A stretch of DNA of 64,000 nucleotides. It comes from Methylomonas sp. ZR1. GTDB taxonomy: Bacteria > Pseudomonadota > Gammaproteobacteria > Methylococcales > Methylomonadaceae. The stretch lies in assembly GCF_013141865.1 (NCBI RefSeq), contig NZ_RCST01000001.1:372001-436000 (forward strand). The letters are read 5' to 3'. Made by a program: the position numbers and the translations under genes. Below are positions 27,056 to 35,997 of the stretch, piece after piece; position 1 is the first letter of the stretch; each line of letters opens with the position of its first letter. Under the pieces are notes generated by a model. That model was not told the origin of the DNA and made no database searches. It saw only the letters and a program-made list of their open reading frames with translations.

Positions 27056-27987
27056 TGGAAGTATCCGCCAGCAATGGCACGGTGTTGATAGTCGACGATA
27101 CGCCCGGCAATCTGGCCCTGCTATCCGATACGCTTTCCGAGGCCAATTATCGGGTGTTGGTGGCGACTGACGGCTGTTCGGCCATCGAGCAGATTCAATA
27201 TGTCAAACCCGACATCATTTTGTTGGACGTGATGATGCCGGGCATAGATGGTTTCGAGACTTGTAGCCGTTTGAAAGCCGATCCGGCCACCGCGCCGATT
27301 CCAGTGTTGTTCATGACTGGGCTTAGCGAATTGGATGATTTGCTGCGCGGCTTTGGCGAGGGGGCGTTGGATTACATCGTCAAGCCGATTCGGCCGGCCG
27401 AGGTGCTGGCGCGGATTGAAGTGCATCTGACCCAATCGCGCAATTTACGCCGGGCCGAGAGTTTACTGGATCATCACGATTTTGCTGCGGTGGCGGTGGA
27501 TGCGGCGGGCGGCATTGTCTGGCTGACGCCGGCGGCTCGCGAATGGTTGGACGATTTTGCCGAATTACAAGAAGGAGGGGCGCAGCATACTGCGGATAAG
27601 CTATTGCCGGAAAGCATGCGTGGCTGGTTTCAACGCTGGTTGCGGCAAAGCGGGCGCAGCGAGGTGGCAGCCGAAACGGAAGCGCATCGTCTGGCTCCGG
27701 GCTTTGCGTTGCGGGTCAGCGCCTGCCAGAATCCGGATGAATATCTGCTGTTATTGCAGCGCGAAGACGCGCAATGGACGCCGGAAACCTTGCGCGACAA
27801 GCTGAAGCTGACCTTTCGCGAGGCCGAGATTTTAATGTGGATTGCCCGCGGCAAGACTAATAAGGAAATCGGCATCATCCTCACCACCAGTCCCAGGACC
27901 GTGAATAAGCATCTGGAGCATATCTTTGAAAAGCTCGGCGTTTCGACGCGGGCGGCGGCGGTGGCGATGGTGTTGCAGCGAGGGTGA
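27052..27987 (+). CDS. LuxR/NarL-type response regulator, partner of the permease-kinase
   Basis: The 311-residue product has an N-terminal receiver (VLIVDDTPGNLALL, phospho-acceptor Asp in IILLDVMMPGIDG, VKPIRP), a middle region of ~90 residues without clear identity (possibly a degenerate PAS), and a C-terminal LuxR helix-turn-helix (LTFREAEILMWIARGKTNKE, TVNKHLEHIFEKLGV). Its start overlaps the kinase stop by 4 bp, so the two genes form a two-component pair. It is a good candidate for activator of the urea locus. A strong terminator follows. Confidence 0.92.
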   Translation: MMEVSASNGTVLIVDDTPGNLALLSDTLSEANYRVLVATDGCSAIEQIQYVKPDIILLDVMMPGIDGFETCSRLKADPATAPIPVLFMTGLSELDDLLRGFGEGALDYIVKPIRPAEVLARIEVHLTQSRNLRRAESLLDHHDFAAVAVDAAGGIVWLTPAAREWLDDFAELQEGGAQHTADKLLPESMRGWFQRWLRQSGRSEVAAETEAHRLAPGFALRVSACQNPDEYLLLLQREDAQWTPETLRDKLKLTFREAEILMWIARGKTNKEIGIILTTSPRTVNKHLEHIFEKLGVSTRAAAVAMVLQRG

Positions 27988-27995
27988 ATCGGCAA

Positions 27996-28037
27996 TAAAA
28001 AAGGCCGGCAACTAACTGTTTGCCGGCCTTTTATTTG
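27996..28037. terminator. Bidirectional rho-independent terminator
   Basis: The stem AAGGCCGGCA (28001-28010) and TGCCGGCCTT (28021-28030) has a ten-base loop, with A-rich sequence on the left and T-rich on the right. It therefore terminates both the response-regulator transcript and the oppositely oriented fabG transcript. Confidence 0.92.
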
Positions 28038-28058
28038 GTCTGGAGAAACTTTTAGCCT

Positions 28059-28787
28059 TTAAGGCATGTACATGCCGCCGTTCACATGCAAGGTTTCACC
28101 GGTGATGTACGAGGCTTGCTCGGAGGCCAGGAAGGATACCGCGTGGGCAATTTCTTCAGGCTGGCCGAGGCGACCCAGCGCTATTGAGCCAAGTAGGGCG
28201 TTTTTGATGTCATCCGACAGTTCTTTGGTCATGTCGGTGTCGATGAAGCCCGGCGCGACTGTGTTGACGGTGATGCCGCGCGAACCGACTTCTTTAGCCA
28301 TCGATTTGGCGAAGCCTACCATGCCGGCTTTGGCTGCCGCGTAGTTGGTTTGGCCGGCGTTGCCGGTCGAGCCGACCACCGATGAGATATTGATGATGCG
28401 GCCGTAACGGACTTTCATCATGCCGCGCAACACGGCTTTGCTCATCCGGAAGATCGAGGTCAGGTTGGTGTTGATGATGTCGTCCCATTCCTCGTCTTTC
28501 ATCCGCATCAGCAGGTTGTCGCGGGTGATGCCGGCGTTATTGACCAGAACCGCCGGTGTGCCGTATTCGTCGCCGGTGGTTTTGATGAAGTTTTCGATGT
28601 CGGCAGCGTCGGCGACGTTTAATTTGTAGCCTTTGCCGTTGTCGCCCAGATAAGCGGAAATAGCCTCAGCGCCGCTATCGGAGGTAGCGGTGCCGACCAC
28701 AAAAAAGCCGTCGGCGACTAATTTTTCGGCAATGGCCCGGCCTATGCCGCGGCTGGCGCCGGTAACAATGGCGAGTTTTTTATCCAC
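28059..28787 (-). CDS. fabG: 3-oxoacyl-ACP reductase FabG
   Basis: FabG is the NADPH-dependent ketoreductase of fatty-acid elongation. The start is GTG 28787, with GGAG spaced 7 nt, giving 242 residues that begin MDKKLAIVTGASRGIG; ATG-initiated extensions upstream belong to fabD. The cofactor motif TGxxxGIG, the catalytic YxxxK in TNYAAAKAG, and the C-terminus GETLHVNGGMYMP are present. It overlaps the end of fabD by 8 bp. It is the last gene of its operon here; acpP and fabF, usually next, are missing. Confidence 0.96.
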   Translation of the reverse strand: MDKKLAIVTGASRGIGRAIAEKLVADGFFVVGTATSDSGAEAISAYLGDNGKGYKLNVADAADIENFIKTTGDEYGTPAVLVNNAGITRDNLLMRMKDEEWDDIINTNLTSIFRMSKAVLRGMMKVRYGRIINISSVVGSTGNAGQTNYAAAKAGMVGFAKSMAKEVGSRGITVNTVAPGFIDTDMTKELSDDIKNALLGSIALGRLGQPEEIAHAVSFLASEQASYITGETLHVNGGMYMP

Positions 28788-29736
28788 GGAGTTGCTCCAC
28801 AACGTTGTCAATGGTTTCGGGGTCGTAAATGGTGTAATGCGTTGCATCAGGCGCTATGCGTTTGTTTAAACCGACTAATACTTTGCCGGGCCCGCATTCA
28901 ACAAAAGCGGTGACGCCTTGTTCGTGCATGAATTTGACGCTTTCCACCCACCGCACCGGTTTGAACAATTGTTCTTTCAATGCATAGCGAATCACTTCCG
29001 GCGAGCCGTGCGATTTGACGTCGGCGTTGTGGATCAGCGTGCTATTGGGCATCTCGACGTTAAGGCTTTGCAATATTTCGTTCAATTTGTCGGAGGCCGC
29101 TTCCATCAATGCGCAGTGGGACGGCACGCTAACCGGTAGTTTTAATGCACGTTTGGCGCCCAGCGCTTTTAAGGCTTCCATCGCTCTTTCCACTGCGGCG
29201 GTTTCGCCCGCAATCACCACTTGGCCTGGGGCATTGAAATTGGCGGCCGCAACGATTTCGCCATTGGCGACTTCGGCACAGGTGTTAACGACTTGATGAT
29301 CTTCCAGGCCCAGAATAGCCGCCATCGCGCCTTTTCCGGCTGGTACTGCTTCCTGCATTAGGCGGCCGCGCTCGGCGACCAGGCGAATGGCGTCTTCATA
29401 ACCCAGCGCACCGGAACAGACCAGGGCGGTGTATTCACCCAAGCTATGGCCGGCCATCCAGGCGGGTTTGATGTCGGTTTTTTCGCACCAGGCCCGCCAC
29501 ACCGCAACGCCGGCCGCCAGCATCGCCGGCTGGGTGTTATGGGTTTGGTTTAAGTCGGTGTCAGGGCCGTTAGCGACCATGTTCCACAGATCGAAACCGA
29601 GTACGTCGGAAGCTTGTTCGAAAGTTTGCTTGACCAATGGGTTGGCGGCGGCCAGGGTGCCCAGCATACCGACGGCTTGCGAGCCTTGTCCGGGAAATAC
29701 GAATGCCAGGTTGTAACTTTGTTCTATCGTCGTCAT
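28780..29736 (-). CDS. fabD: Malonyl-CoA:ACP transacylase FabD
   Basis: FabD transfers malonyl groups to acyl carrier protein. From ATG 29736 it has 318 residues: FVFPGQGSQAVGM, the nucleophile serine in AGHSLGEYTAL, and VPSHCALM with the catalytic His. It follows fabH by 2 bp and overlaps fabG. Confidence 0.96.
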   Translation of the reverse strand: MTTIEQSYNLAFVFPGQGSQAVGMLGTLAAANPLVKQTFEQASDVLGFDLWNMVANGPDTDLNQTHNTQPAMLAAGVAVWRAWCEKTDIKPAWMAGHSLGEYTALVCSGALGYEDAIRLVAERGRLMQEAVPAGKGAMAAILGLEDHQVVNTCAEVANGEIVAAANFNAPGQVVIAGETAAVERAMEALKALGAKRALKLPVSVPSHCALMEAASDKLNEILQSLNVEMPNSTLIHNADVKSHGSPEVIRYALKEQLFKPVRWVESVKFMHEQGVTAFVECGPGKVLVGLNKRIAPDATHYTIYDPETIDNVVEQLRG

Positions 29737-29738
29737 GT

Positions 29739-30707
29739 TTAGTACCTGATTAATGCGGAACCCCAAGTAAAACCGGCTCCAAAAGCTTCCATTAATACGG
29801 TTTGTCCGCGTTGAATACGGCCGTCGCGCACGCCTTCGTTAAACGCCAATAACACGGAGGCGGAGGACGTGTTACCTTGGTTTTCCAGGGTTAGAATCAC
29901 TTGGTCCATCGACATGCCCAGCTTCTTGGCGGTGGCGGCGATGATGCGCGTATTGGCCTGATGCGGCACCAGCCAATCGATGTCGCTTTGCTGTAAGCCG
30001 TTGGCTTCCAGGGTTTCATCGACAATCCTGCCCAAGGTGTTGACTGCCACCTTGAAAACTTCGTTGCCGCGCATGCTGATGTAAGCGGGCTCGTTTTGCT
30101 TAGCGACAGCCGCTACCTGCGGATTGGGGCAATACAATAAATCTTCGTAGCCGCCATCGGAGTGGATATGCGTGGACAAGATGCCCGGCTTATCGCTGGA
30201 GGTCAGCAAAATCGCGCCGGCACCGTCTCCGAACAGAATGCAGGTGCCGCGGTCGGTCCAATCGACGATGCGTGAGCAAATCTCCGTGCCGACTACCAGT
30301 ACGTTTTTGGCAAAACCGGTTTTCAGGTATTGGTCGGCGATGCTGAGTCCGTAAACGGAACCCGAGCAGGCGGCCTGAATATCGAAGCCGACGCATTGCT
30401 TGATGCCCAGGCGCTCCTGCAACAGGCAGGCCGTACTGGGATAGACGCGATCCGGTGTGCCGGTGGCGACGATGATCATGTCGATCTCGTCAGCGGCAAT
30501 TCCGGCTGCGTCAATGGCTTGTCTGGCGGCGATTTCCGCCATGCTGGAAGCGGTTTCGTCGGGACCGGCTACGCGGCGGCTTTTGATACCGGTTCTTTCG
30601 TAGATCCAGCTGTCGGATGTGTCCACCGTGGCGGATATATCGTCATTGGTGCGGATGGTTTCGGGCAGATAGCCGCCCGTACCGATAACATGAGTCCAGC
30701 GTGTCAT
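29739..30707 (-). CDS. fabH: 3-oxoacyl-ACP synthase III FabH
   Basis: FabH starts fatty-acid synthesis by condensing an acyl-CoA with malonyl-ACP. The 322-residue product shows the full Cys-His-Asn triad in IQAACSGSVYGL, VPHQANTRI and NQGNTSSASV, and the N-terminal GTGGYLPE. It overlaps plsX by 4 bp. Confidence 0.96.
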   Translation of the reverse strand: MTRWTHVIGTGGYLPETIRTNDDISATVDTSDSWIYERTGIKSRRVAGPDETASSMAEIAARQAIDAAGIAADEIDMIIVATGTPDRVYPSTACLLQERLGIKQCVGFDIQAACSGSVYGLSIADQYLKTGFAKNVLVVGTEICSRIVDWTDRGTCILFGDGAGAILLTSSDKPGILSTHIHSDGGYEDLLYCPNPQVAAVAKQNEPAYISMRGNEVFKVAVNTLGRIVDETLEANGLQQSDIDWLVPHQANTRIIAATAKKLGMSMDQVILTLENQGNTSSASVLLAFNEGVRDGRIQRGQTVLMEAFGAGFTWGSALIRY

Positions 30708-31732
30708 TCATCAACCTTTTGGGCCAGCGCGAGTTCTAGTTTTTCGCTGATTTTACGAATAAGGCCCTGTGCGACTTCGACTTCCGCCAGATGAATGGCG
30801 GTTTCGAAAGCCAGAGCGTCGGCGCCGCCGTGGCTTTTGATCACCAAGCCGCGCAGGCCGATGAAACTGGCGCCGTTGTAGAGGCGCGGGTCTATGCTGT
30901 CTTTGAAGCGTTTCAGAACAGGATACGCGATCAATCCGGCTAATTTGGTCAGCCAGTTTTGCGAAAAACTGTCTTTCAGTTTGCTGCCTATCATTTTCGC
31001 CGCGCCTTCGATAGATTTTAGGGCGATGTTGCCGACGAAACCGTCCGAGACGATTAAATCGACTTTGACACTACCGGCGTTGATCGAATTGCCTTCCACG
31101 TAACCGATGTAATTCAGCCCGGAACTTTCCAGCAATTTAGCGGCGGCTTTGACTTGTTCGTTGCCTTTCATGTCTTCTTCGCCGATGTTCAACAAACCGA
31201 TACGAGGGCGTTCGATTTTTTCCACGGCCTTGACCACTTCTTCGCCCATGACGGCAAATTGGTAGAGTTGTTCGGCGCTGGAATCGACATTGGCGCCTAA
31301 ATCGAGCATGTGGGTGTGGCCGAAAGTAGACGGTAGTGTGGAAATAATCGCCGGGCGTTCGATGCCGGGAATCATTTTCAGTACGAAACGGGCTGTTGCC
31401 ATTAACGCGCCGGTGTTACCTGCGCTGACACAGGCGTCGGCCTTGCCTTCCTGTACCAGATTTATCGCCACGCGCATGGAAGAATCTTTTTTGTTCTTCA
31501 AGGCTTTTTGCGGCGCTTCGTCCATCTCGACGACTTGCGAGGCGTGTTGAATACTGATCCGACCTTTGAACTCGACCAGCGCTTGGGATAGCAGGTTACC
31601 AAGAACCGCTTCATCGCCCACCATGATCAGATTTAAGTCCGGATTTTTTCGTAAACAGGCCAGTGAAGCAGGTACGGTCACTTGAGGACCGAAATCCCCG
31701 CCCATGGCATCAATTGAGAGAGTTGAGCTCAC
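30704..31732 (-). CDS. plsX: Phosphate acyltransferase PlsX
   Basis: PlsX makes acyl-phosphate from acyl-ACP for phospholipid synthesis. The 342-residue product begins STLSIDAMGGDFGP and contains VSAGNTGALMA, LDLGANVDSS and IVSDGFVGNIALKS, all family landmarks. It sits between rpmF (210-bp spacer) and fabH, the common gammaproteobacterial order. Confidence 0.97.
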   Translation of the reverse strand: MSSTLSIDAMGGDFGPQVTVPASLACLRKNPDLNLIMVGDEAVLGNLLSQALVEFKGRISIQHASQVVEMDEAPQKALKNKKDSSMRVAINLVQEGKADACVSAGNTGALMATARFVLKMIPGIERPAIISTLPSTFGHTHMLDLGANVDSSAEQLYQFAVMGEEVVKAVEKIERPRIGLLNIGEEDMKGNEQVKAAAKLLESSGLNYIGYVEGNSINAGSVKVDLIVSDGFVGNIALKSIEGAAKMIGSKLKDSFSQNWLTKLAGLIAYPVLKRFKDSIDPRLYNGASFIGLRGLVIKSHGGADALAFETAIHLAEVEVAQGLIRKISEKLELALAQKVDE

Positions 31733-31942
31733 GCTTAGGACTAACTCCAGAAGTTGAAAGGAGCCAACAGCTGTCCAGCGACGTGTTGGCTTACTCAGAG
31801 ACTATCAATAAATCAAATATTACTGCCCGTCATGCTGACGATTGCGCGGTAAAACGCGATGTTTGCGGCCCGTCGTGGACTAAGGGCTGCTCGACTCGAT
31901 TTGCGAATGAGTTACAAGTCGGCCTATGGCAGTTTAAAACGA

Positions 31943-32125
31943 TTAATCTTCGTCGTTGCCGGCAATGATTTGACGGCCTTTGAAGAAACCGTCCGGCGTC
32001 ATGTGGTGACGCAGATGGGTTTCGCCGGTCAACGGATCCTGAGACAGGGTTTTACCGACTAATGCATCGTGTGAACGACGTTGACCGCGTCTGGAACGCG
32101 ATACTTTGCTCTTTTGTACTGCCAT
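31943..32125 (-). CDS. rpmF: 50S ribosomal protein L32
   Basis: The 60-residue basic protein starts [21 protein letters not shown]. The four-Cys zinc motif of some L32 proteins is absent, as in many gammaproteobacteria. It lies 1 bp after yceD and upstream of plsX, the standard order. Confidence 0.97.
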   Translation of the reverse strand: MAVQKSKVSRSRRGQRRSHDALVGKTLSQDPLTGETHLRHHMTPDGFFKGRQIIAGNDED

Positions 32126-32126
32126 T

Positions 32127-32645
32127 TCAATCTCCAGTTTTTTTAAGTTTTGCTAAAACAGAAAAAGGGTTGTTAGCCTTAGTCTGACTATCTGTTGCGC
32201 TGTAATCGGCATCTTCCGAACGGTTGTGGGCGAGACAATCGTGTTCATGCCGAGGGTAGTCGGGCAATGCCAGCAGGATTTCGTCTTCGATCACCGTGTT
32301 CAACGATAGGGTGTCGCCGTCCAGCAATAGTGGTTCGCAATCGTCCAGTTGCTTTGCTTCCTGTAGCGAAGCAACAACAGCCAATTTAAAATCGATATTC
32401 AGCGGCCAGACCAGTGCTTGCAAACAAGACTGACACGCCAATTCCACAACACCCTCGATATGGCCGGCAACGACAATGCGTTTACCTTCCTTACCAAATT
32501 CGATCTTGGCGCTAACGCTGCCACCATGATCGATCACGCTACCAGACAAGCGCTCGAGCGCAGCGATTTTTATATCCCCGGAAAACGCGCCGCGTCTTTC
32601 GGCGAATAATAAGGGATCGATAAGGTCGGGAAACTTGTCTGACAT
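32127..32645 (-). CDS. yceD: 23S rRNA accumulation protein YceD (DUF177)
   Basis: The 172-residue product from ATG 32645 is of the YceD/DUF177 family encoded before rpmF. It has the metal-binding-like [10 protein letters not shown] motif and the conserved [15 protein letters not shown]. In enterobacteria it is linked to 23S rRNA processing. It heads the yceD-rpmF-plsX-fab operon and diverges from maf. Confidence 0.93.
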   Translation of the reverse strand: MSDKFPDLIDPLLFAERRGAFSGDIKIAALERLSGSVIDHGGSVSAKIEFGKEGKRIVVAGHIEGVVELACQSCLQALVWPLNIDFKLAVVASLQEAKQLDDCEPLLLDGDTLSLNTVIEDEILLALPDYPRHEHDCLAHNRSEDADYSATDSQTKANNPFSVLAKLKKTGD

Positions 32646-32714
32646 AACTGTACAATGATACAGATAACTAACTGTTGCGTCAAACGCACACCGACTCAAA
32701 CCACTACCTAGCCG

Positions 32715-33293
32715 ATGACCGCCATAGTCCTTGCTTCGAGTTCGAAATACCGTTGCCAGTTGTTGGAAAAACTGGGTCTTGCTTTTTTAAGTTGCAGCAG
32801 TGACGTCGATGAGAGCCCGCAAGCCGGCGAATCGCCCGATGCTTTGGTGCGCAGATTATCGCTGGCGAAGGCTGAAGAAGTCGGCAAAACGTACCCTGAT
32901 CATTTAATCATCGGTTCCGATCAGGTTGCCGTGCTGGACCAAGAGATATTGGGAAAACCCGGCGGGCGCGACGCGGCAATTCAACAACTTGCCAAGCAAT
33001 CCGGCCGGACCGTGCAATTTTATACTGGAGTCTGCGTTTTTAATAGCGTATCGGGCCGGCATCTGAGCGATATGGATGTTTGTAGTGTGCAATTCAAAAC
33101 GCTGACCTCGTCGCAGATTGAAAAATACATTGATTTGGATCGGCCCTTCGACTGTGCCGGCAGCTTCAAATCCGAGGGTTTAGGGATCGCGCTATTTAGT
33201 AAAATTGTCGGCGAGGACCCCAATGCATTAGTAGGATTGCCCTTGATAAAATTGGTGGCTTTACTCGACAAGTTTGGGGTCAATATTCTCTGA
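32715..33293 (+). CDS. Maf-family nucleotide pyrophosphatase (YceF type, m7GTP)
   Basis: The 192-residue product has the Maf signature IVLASSSKYRCQLLEKLGL, the ITPase-like IIGSDQVAVL and the YceF-subgroup segment RPFDCAGSFKSEGLGI. YceF hydrolyses 7-methyl-GTP and helps keep modified nucleotides out of nucleic acids. It is divergent from yceD, 69 bp apart, as in many gammaproteobacteria. Confidence 0.93.
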   Translation: MTAIVLASSSKYRCQLLEKLGLAFLSCSSDVDESPQAGESPDALVRRLSLAKAEEVGKTYPDHLIIGSDQVAVLDQEILGKPGGRDAAIQQLAKQSGRTVQFYTGVCVFNSVSGRHLSDMDVCSVQFKTLTSSQIEKYIDLDRPFDCAGSFKSEGLGIALFSKIVGEDPNALVGLPLIKLVALLDKFGVNIL

Positions 33294-33336
33294 TTTACCG
33301 CGACTTACGGTAGCAGAAAATGCTTGCCAGTACCGT

Positions 33337-34200
33337 TTAGTGAAATTTTTTGTTCGGTCCGAGTAATTCAAACATCTGCAAAAACTCCTCTTCCACCTGC
33401 TCCATTATCGAAATGGTTTGCTCTCGTGTCAGACGCACTAGCGTTAACGATTGGTTAGAAAATTCAGCTACGGCTATTTCCAAGCCATCGGCTTGTTGGC
33501 CGCTATCGACCAAGCGCGCCGCCATATGCAGCAAATGCGCGTCCAGTTTGTGTATTTGTGCATCGGCAGGATTCAGATAACAGCCTATGGTTTCGTAGAG
33601 GGATTCCGGTAAGCCCCAGATTTTTAGTAATTCCCCGCCGACCTCAGCATGAGTGAAACCAATCAGTTCTTGTTCGAAACCGGCCAACAAAGCGCGGTTG
33701 TGGTCTGCGGCAAGCAATACGCTTAGATATTGCTCGGGCATTTTTTGACTGAGTATCAGTGAGCCTATGTCGTGTAAAAGGCCGGCCAGAAACAGTCTTT
33801 CGGTATGCAGAACGGCGCTGGCTTTAGCTAGCATCCGGGCAATCACCGCGCAATGTATACTGCGCATCCAAAACGAGGTCATGTCGATCAGCTCGTCGGG
33901 AATTTTTCCGAAGCGATCAACGACCGTGGTAGCCAATACCAGATTACTCAAGTCGTCGATGCCTATTACGGTAACGGCGCGGGAAATGGTGTCGATTTTG
34001 GCTTGAAAACCGTAGAAAGGACTATTCACTACCCGCAGTAACCGGGCGCTCAGAGCAGGATCCTTGGCGATCACCTTGCCGATGTCCGCCAGCGAATAAC
34101 GCGAATCCCGAATCATTTCGCTGAGTTGAAAATAAATATCGGGCAGGGAAAACAGTTCGGTCGAGCCGGCAATCAATTGCTTGATGGCAGCAGCTTTCAA
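33337..34200 (-). CDS. HDOD domain signalling protein
   Basis: The 287-residue product matches the HDOD fold: LPDIYFQLSEMIRDSRYSLAD, KDPALSARLLRVVNSPFYG, ISRAVTVIG and FLAGLLHDIGSLILS. HDOD proteins are HD-related domains without reliable catalytic residues and are found in regulatory or chemotaxis contexts. The likely start is TTG 34200 behind GGAAGAG, placed directly after the transglycosylase stop. The target is unknown. Confidence 0.88.
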   Translation of the reverse strand: MKAAAIKQLIAGSTELFSLPDIYFQLSEMIRDSRYSLADIGKVIAKDPALSARLLRVVNSPFYGFQAKIDTISRAVTVIGIDDLSNLVLATTVVDRFGKIPDELIDMTSFWMRSIHCAVIARMLAKASAVLHTERLFLAGLLHDIGSLILSQKMPEQYLSVLLAADHNRALLAGFEQELIGFTHAEVGGELLKIWGLPESLYETIGCYLNPADAQIHKLDAHLLHMAARLVDSGQQADGLEIAVAEFSNQSLTLVRLTREQTISIMEQVEEEFLQMFELLGPNKKFH

Positions 34201-34776
34201 TTAACTCTTCCGATACAGCGCCATCACGTGCTGCACATAATTACGGGTTTCGGGATAGGGCGGCACGCTATTATTGTATTTCATCACCGCGCCTTCGCCG
34301 GCATTATAACCGGCTACCGCCAAGGTTAGATTGGAGTTGAACATCGCCAGTAAATCTTTCAAGTAGCGGGTGCCGCCATCGACATTCTGTTCGGCATCGC
34401 GCCGGTCGGTCACGCCATAGCGGCGTGCGGTATCCGGCATTAATTGCATCAAGCCCACCGCGCCGGCCGAGGACACCGCATTGGGGTTATAGGCTGATTC
34501 GGCTTGAATCACTGCGTGCAGCAGTTTGGGGTCCATTTGATGTTTGGCCGCGGCCTTGGCAACTAGATCGTTGAACTTGAGCTTGTTGCCCGACATGAAC
34601 TTTAGGTCGTGTTTATAAGTACGCGGCCGGGTACGGATGATCAAGCGGTAATCGAAACCTTTTTTGGGTTCGTCGGTGTAATACACCCGACCGCTAGGAT
34701 CGGTGTATTTAAAAATGTCGGCCCCCGCATCGGTGATTAGCGCTATCGATAGTGTGGCAATCAACAGGGGTTTCAT
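34201..34776 (-). CDS. Lytic transglycosylase (SLT domain) with DUF4124 N-terminus
   Basis: The 191-residue exported protein has a signal peptide (LLIATLSIALITDAGA). A DUF4124-like segment follows (DIFKYTDPSGRVYYTDEP). The soluble lytic transglycosylase domain has the catalytic Glu in VIQAESAYNPNAVSSAGAVG, LMQLMPDTA and VAGYNAGEGAV. It cleaves peptidoglycan glycan strands in the periplasm. It is close to purT (24 bp) and abuts the HDOD gene. Confidence 0.93.
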   Translation of the reverse strand: MKPLLIATLSIALITDAGADIFKYTDPSGRVYYTDEPKKGFDYRLIIRTRPRTYKHDLKFMSGNKLKFNDLVAKAAAKHQMDPKLLHAVIQAESAYNPNAVSSAGAVGLMQLMPDTARRYGVTDRRDAEQNVDGGTRYLKDLLAMFNSNLTLAVAGYNAGEGAVMKYNNSVPPYPETRNYVQHVMALYRKS

Positions 34777-34800
34777 CGCGTCACCTTTTACCGATTGGAC

Positions 34801-35997
34801 TCATTCAGTCACACGAATTAGGCTGGCGGCCTGTAACGCTTTAGATCGAGCATCATTGACGTTGTCGGCCGTGGCGAGCGCCACACCCATGCGCCTTGAC
34901 ACGAAAGCCTCCGGTTTGCCGAACAGGCGAATGTCGGTGTCTGCGACCGCCAATGCTTGTGCCAAGCCTGCATAGCTCACGGCTTTGGCGTCTACGCCAC
35001 CTAAAATCACCGCGCTGGCGGCGGTTTTATCTAGCGCCGTGTTGACCGGCAGGCCAAGAATGGCGCGGGTATGCAAATCAAATTCGCTCTGCCGCTGGCT
35101 GGCCATCGTCACCATGCCGGTGTCGTGCGGTCTGGGGCTGACTTCGCTAAACCAGACTTGATCGCCGGCGATGAATAATTCCACACCAAATAAACCTAAT
35201 CCACCTAACGCTGTGGTGACTTTATCGGCGATTTGCTGAGATAACTCAATGGCCTTGCTGCTCATCGCCTGTGGTTGCCAGCTTTCCCGGTAGTCGCCGT
35301 TCTCCTGGCGGTGGCCGATGGGTTCGCAGAAATAGGTTTGCACTTGGCCGTTGCTATCCAACGCCCGGACAGTGAGTAGCGTAATTTCAAAATCAAAGTC
35401 GATCTTCGCTTCGACGATCACCTTACCCGTATCGGCGCGCCCGCCGGCCATGGCGTAATCCCAGGCGGCTTGCAGCTGATCGGCGCTTTTTACCATGGAC
35501 TGGCCTTTGCCGGAAGACGACATCGTTGGCTTGATAAAACAGGGGTAGCCTATGCCGCTATCAACTGCGCTCCTCAATTGCTCGAAGGTTTCGGCAAAAG
35601 CGTATTTCGATGTCGGTAGACCTAGTTCAGCGGCTGCCAGCTCGCGGATGCCTTCACGATTCATAGTCAATTGAATCGCCCTAGCATTAGGGACAATAGT
35701 GGTTTCACCTTGAGCTTCAATCTCCGCTAAGGCCTCGGTAGCAATCGCTTCGATTTCGGGGATGATGTAATGCGGCTGTTCGCGGGCAATCAGGGTTTTT
35801 ACTGCTGTCGTGTCGGTCATATCAATCACGTGGCTGCGATGCGCCACTTGCATGGCTGGCGCGCCGGCATAGCGGTCAACCGCAATGACTTCCACGCCAT
35901 AGCGTTGCAGGGAAATGGCGATTTCCTTGCCTAATTCGCCGCTACCCAGCAATAAAGCTTTGGTGGCGCTGCCGCTGTCAGGGGTGCCGATTTTCAT
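34801..35997 (-). CDS. purT: Formate-dependent GAR transformylase PurT
   Basis: PurT makes formyl-GAR from GAR, formate and ATP in purine synthesis. The 398-residue ATP-grasp protein shows [45 protein letters not shown] and [14 protein letters not shown]. Its start overlaps the stop of the MutS-like gene by 4 bp. Confidence 0.96.
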   Translation of the reverse strand: MKIGTPDSGSATKALLLGSGELGKEIAISLQRYGVEVIAVDRYAGAPAMQVAHRSHVIDMTDTTAVKTLIAREQPHYIIPEIEAIATEALAEIEAQGETTIVPNARAIQLTMNREGIRELAAAELGLPTSKYAFAETFEQLRSAVDSGIGYPCFIKPTMSSSGKGQSMVKSADQLQAAWDYAMAGGRADTGKVIVEAKIDFDFEITLLTVRALDSNGQVQTYFCEPIGHRQENGDYRESWQPQAMSSKAIELSQQIADKVTTALGGLGLFGVELFIAGDQVWFSEVSPRPHDTGMVTMASQRQSEFDLHTRAILGLPVNTALDKTAASAVILGGVDAKAVSYAGLAQALAVADTDIRLFGKPEAFVSRRMGVALATADNVNDARSKALQAASLIRVTE

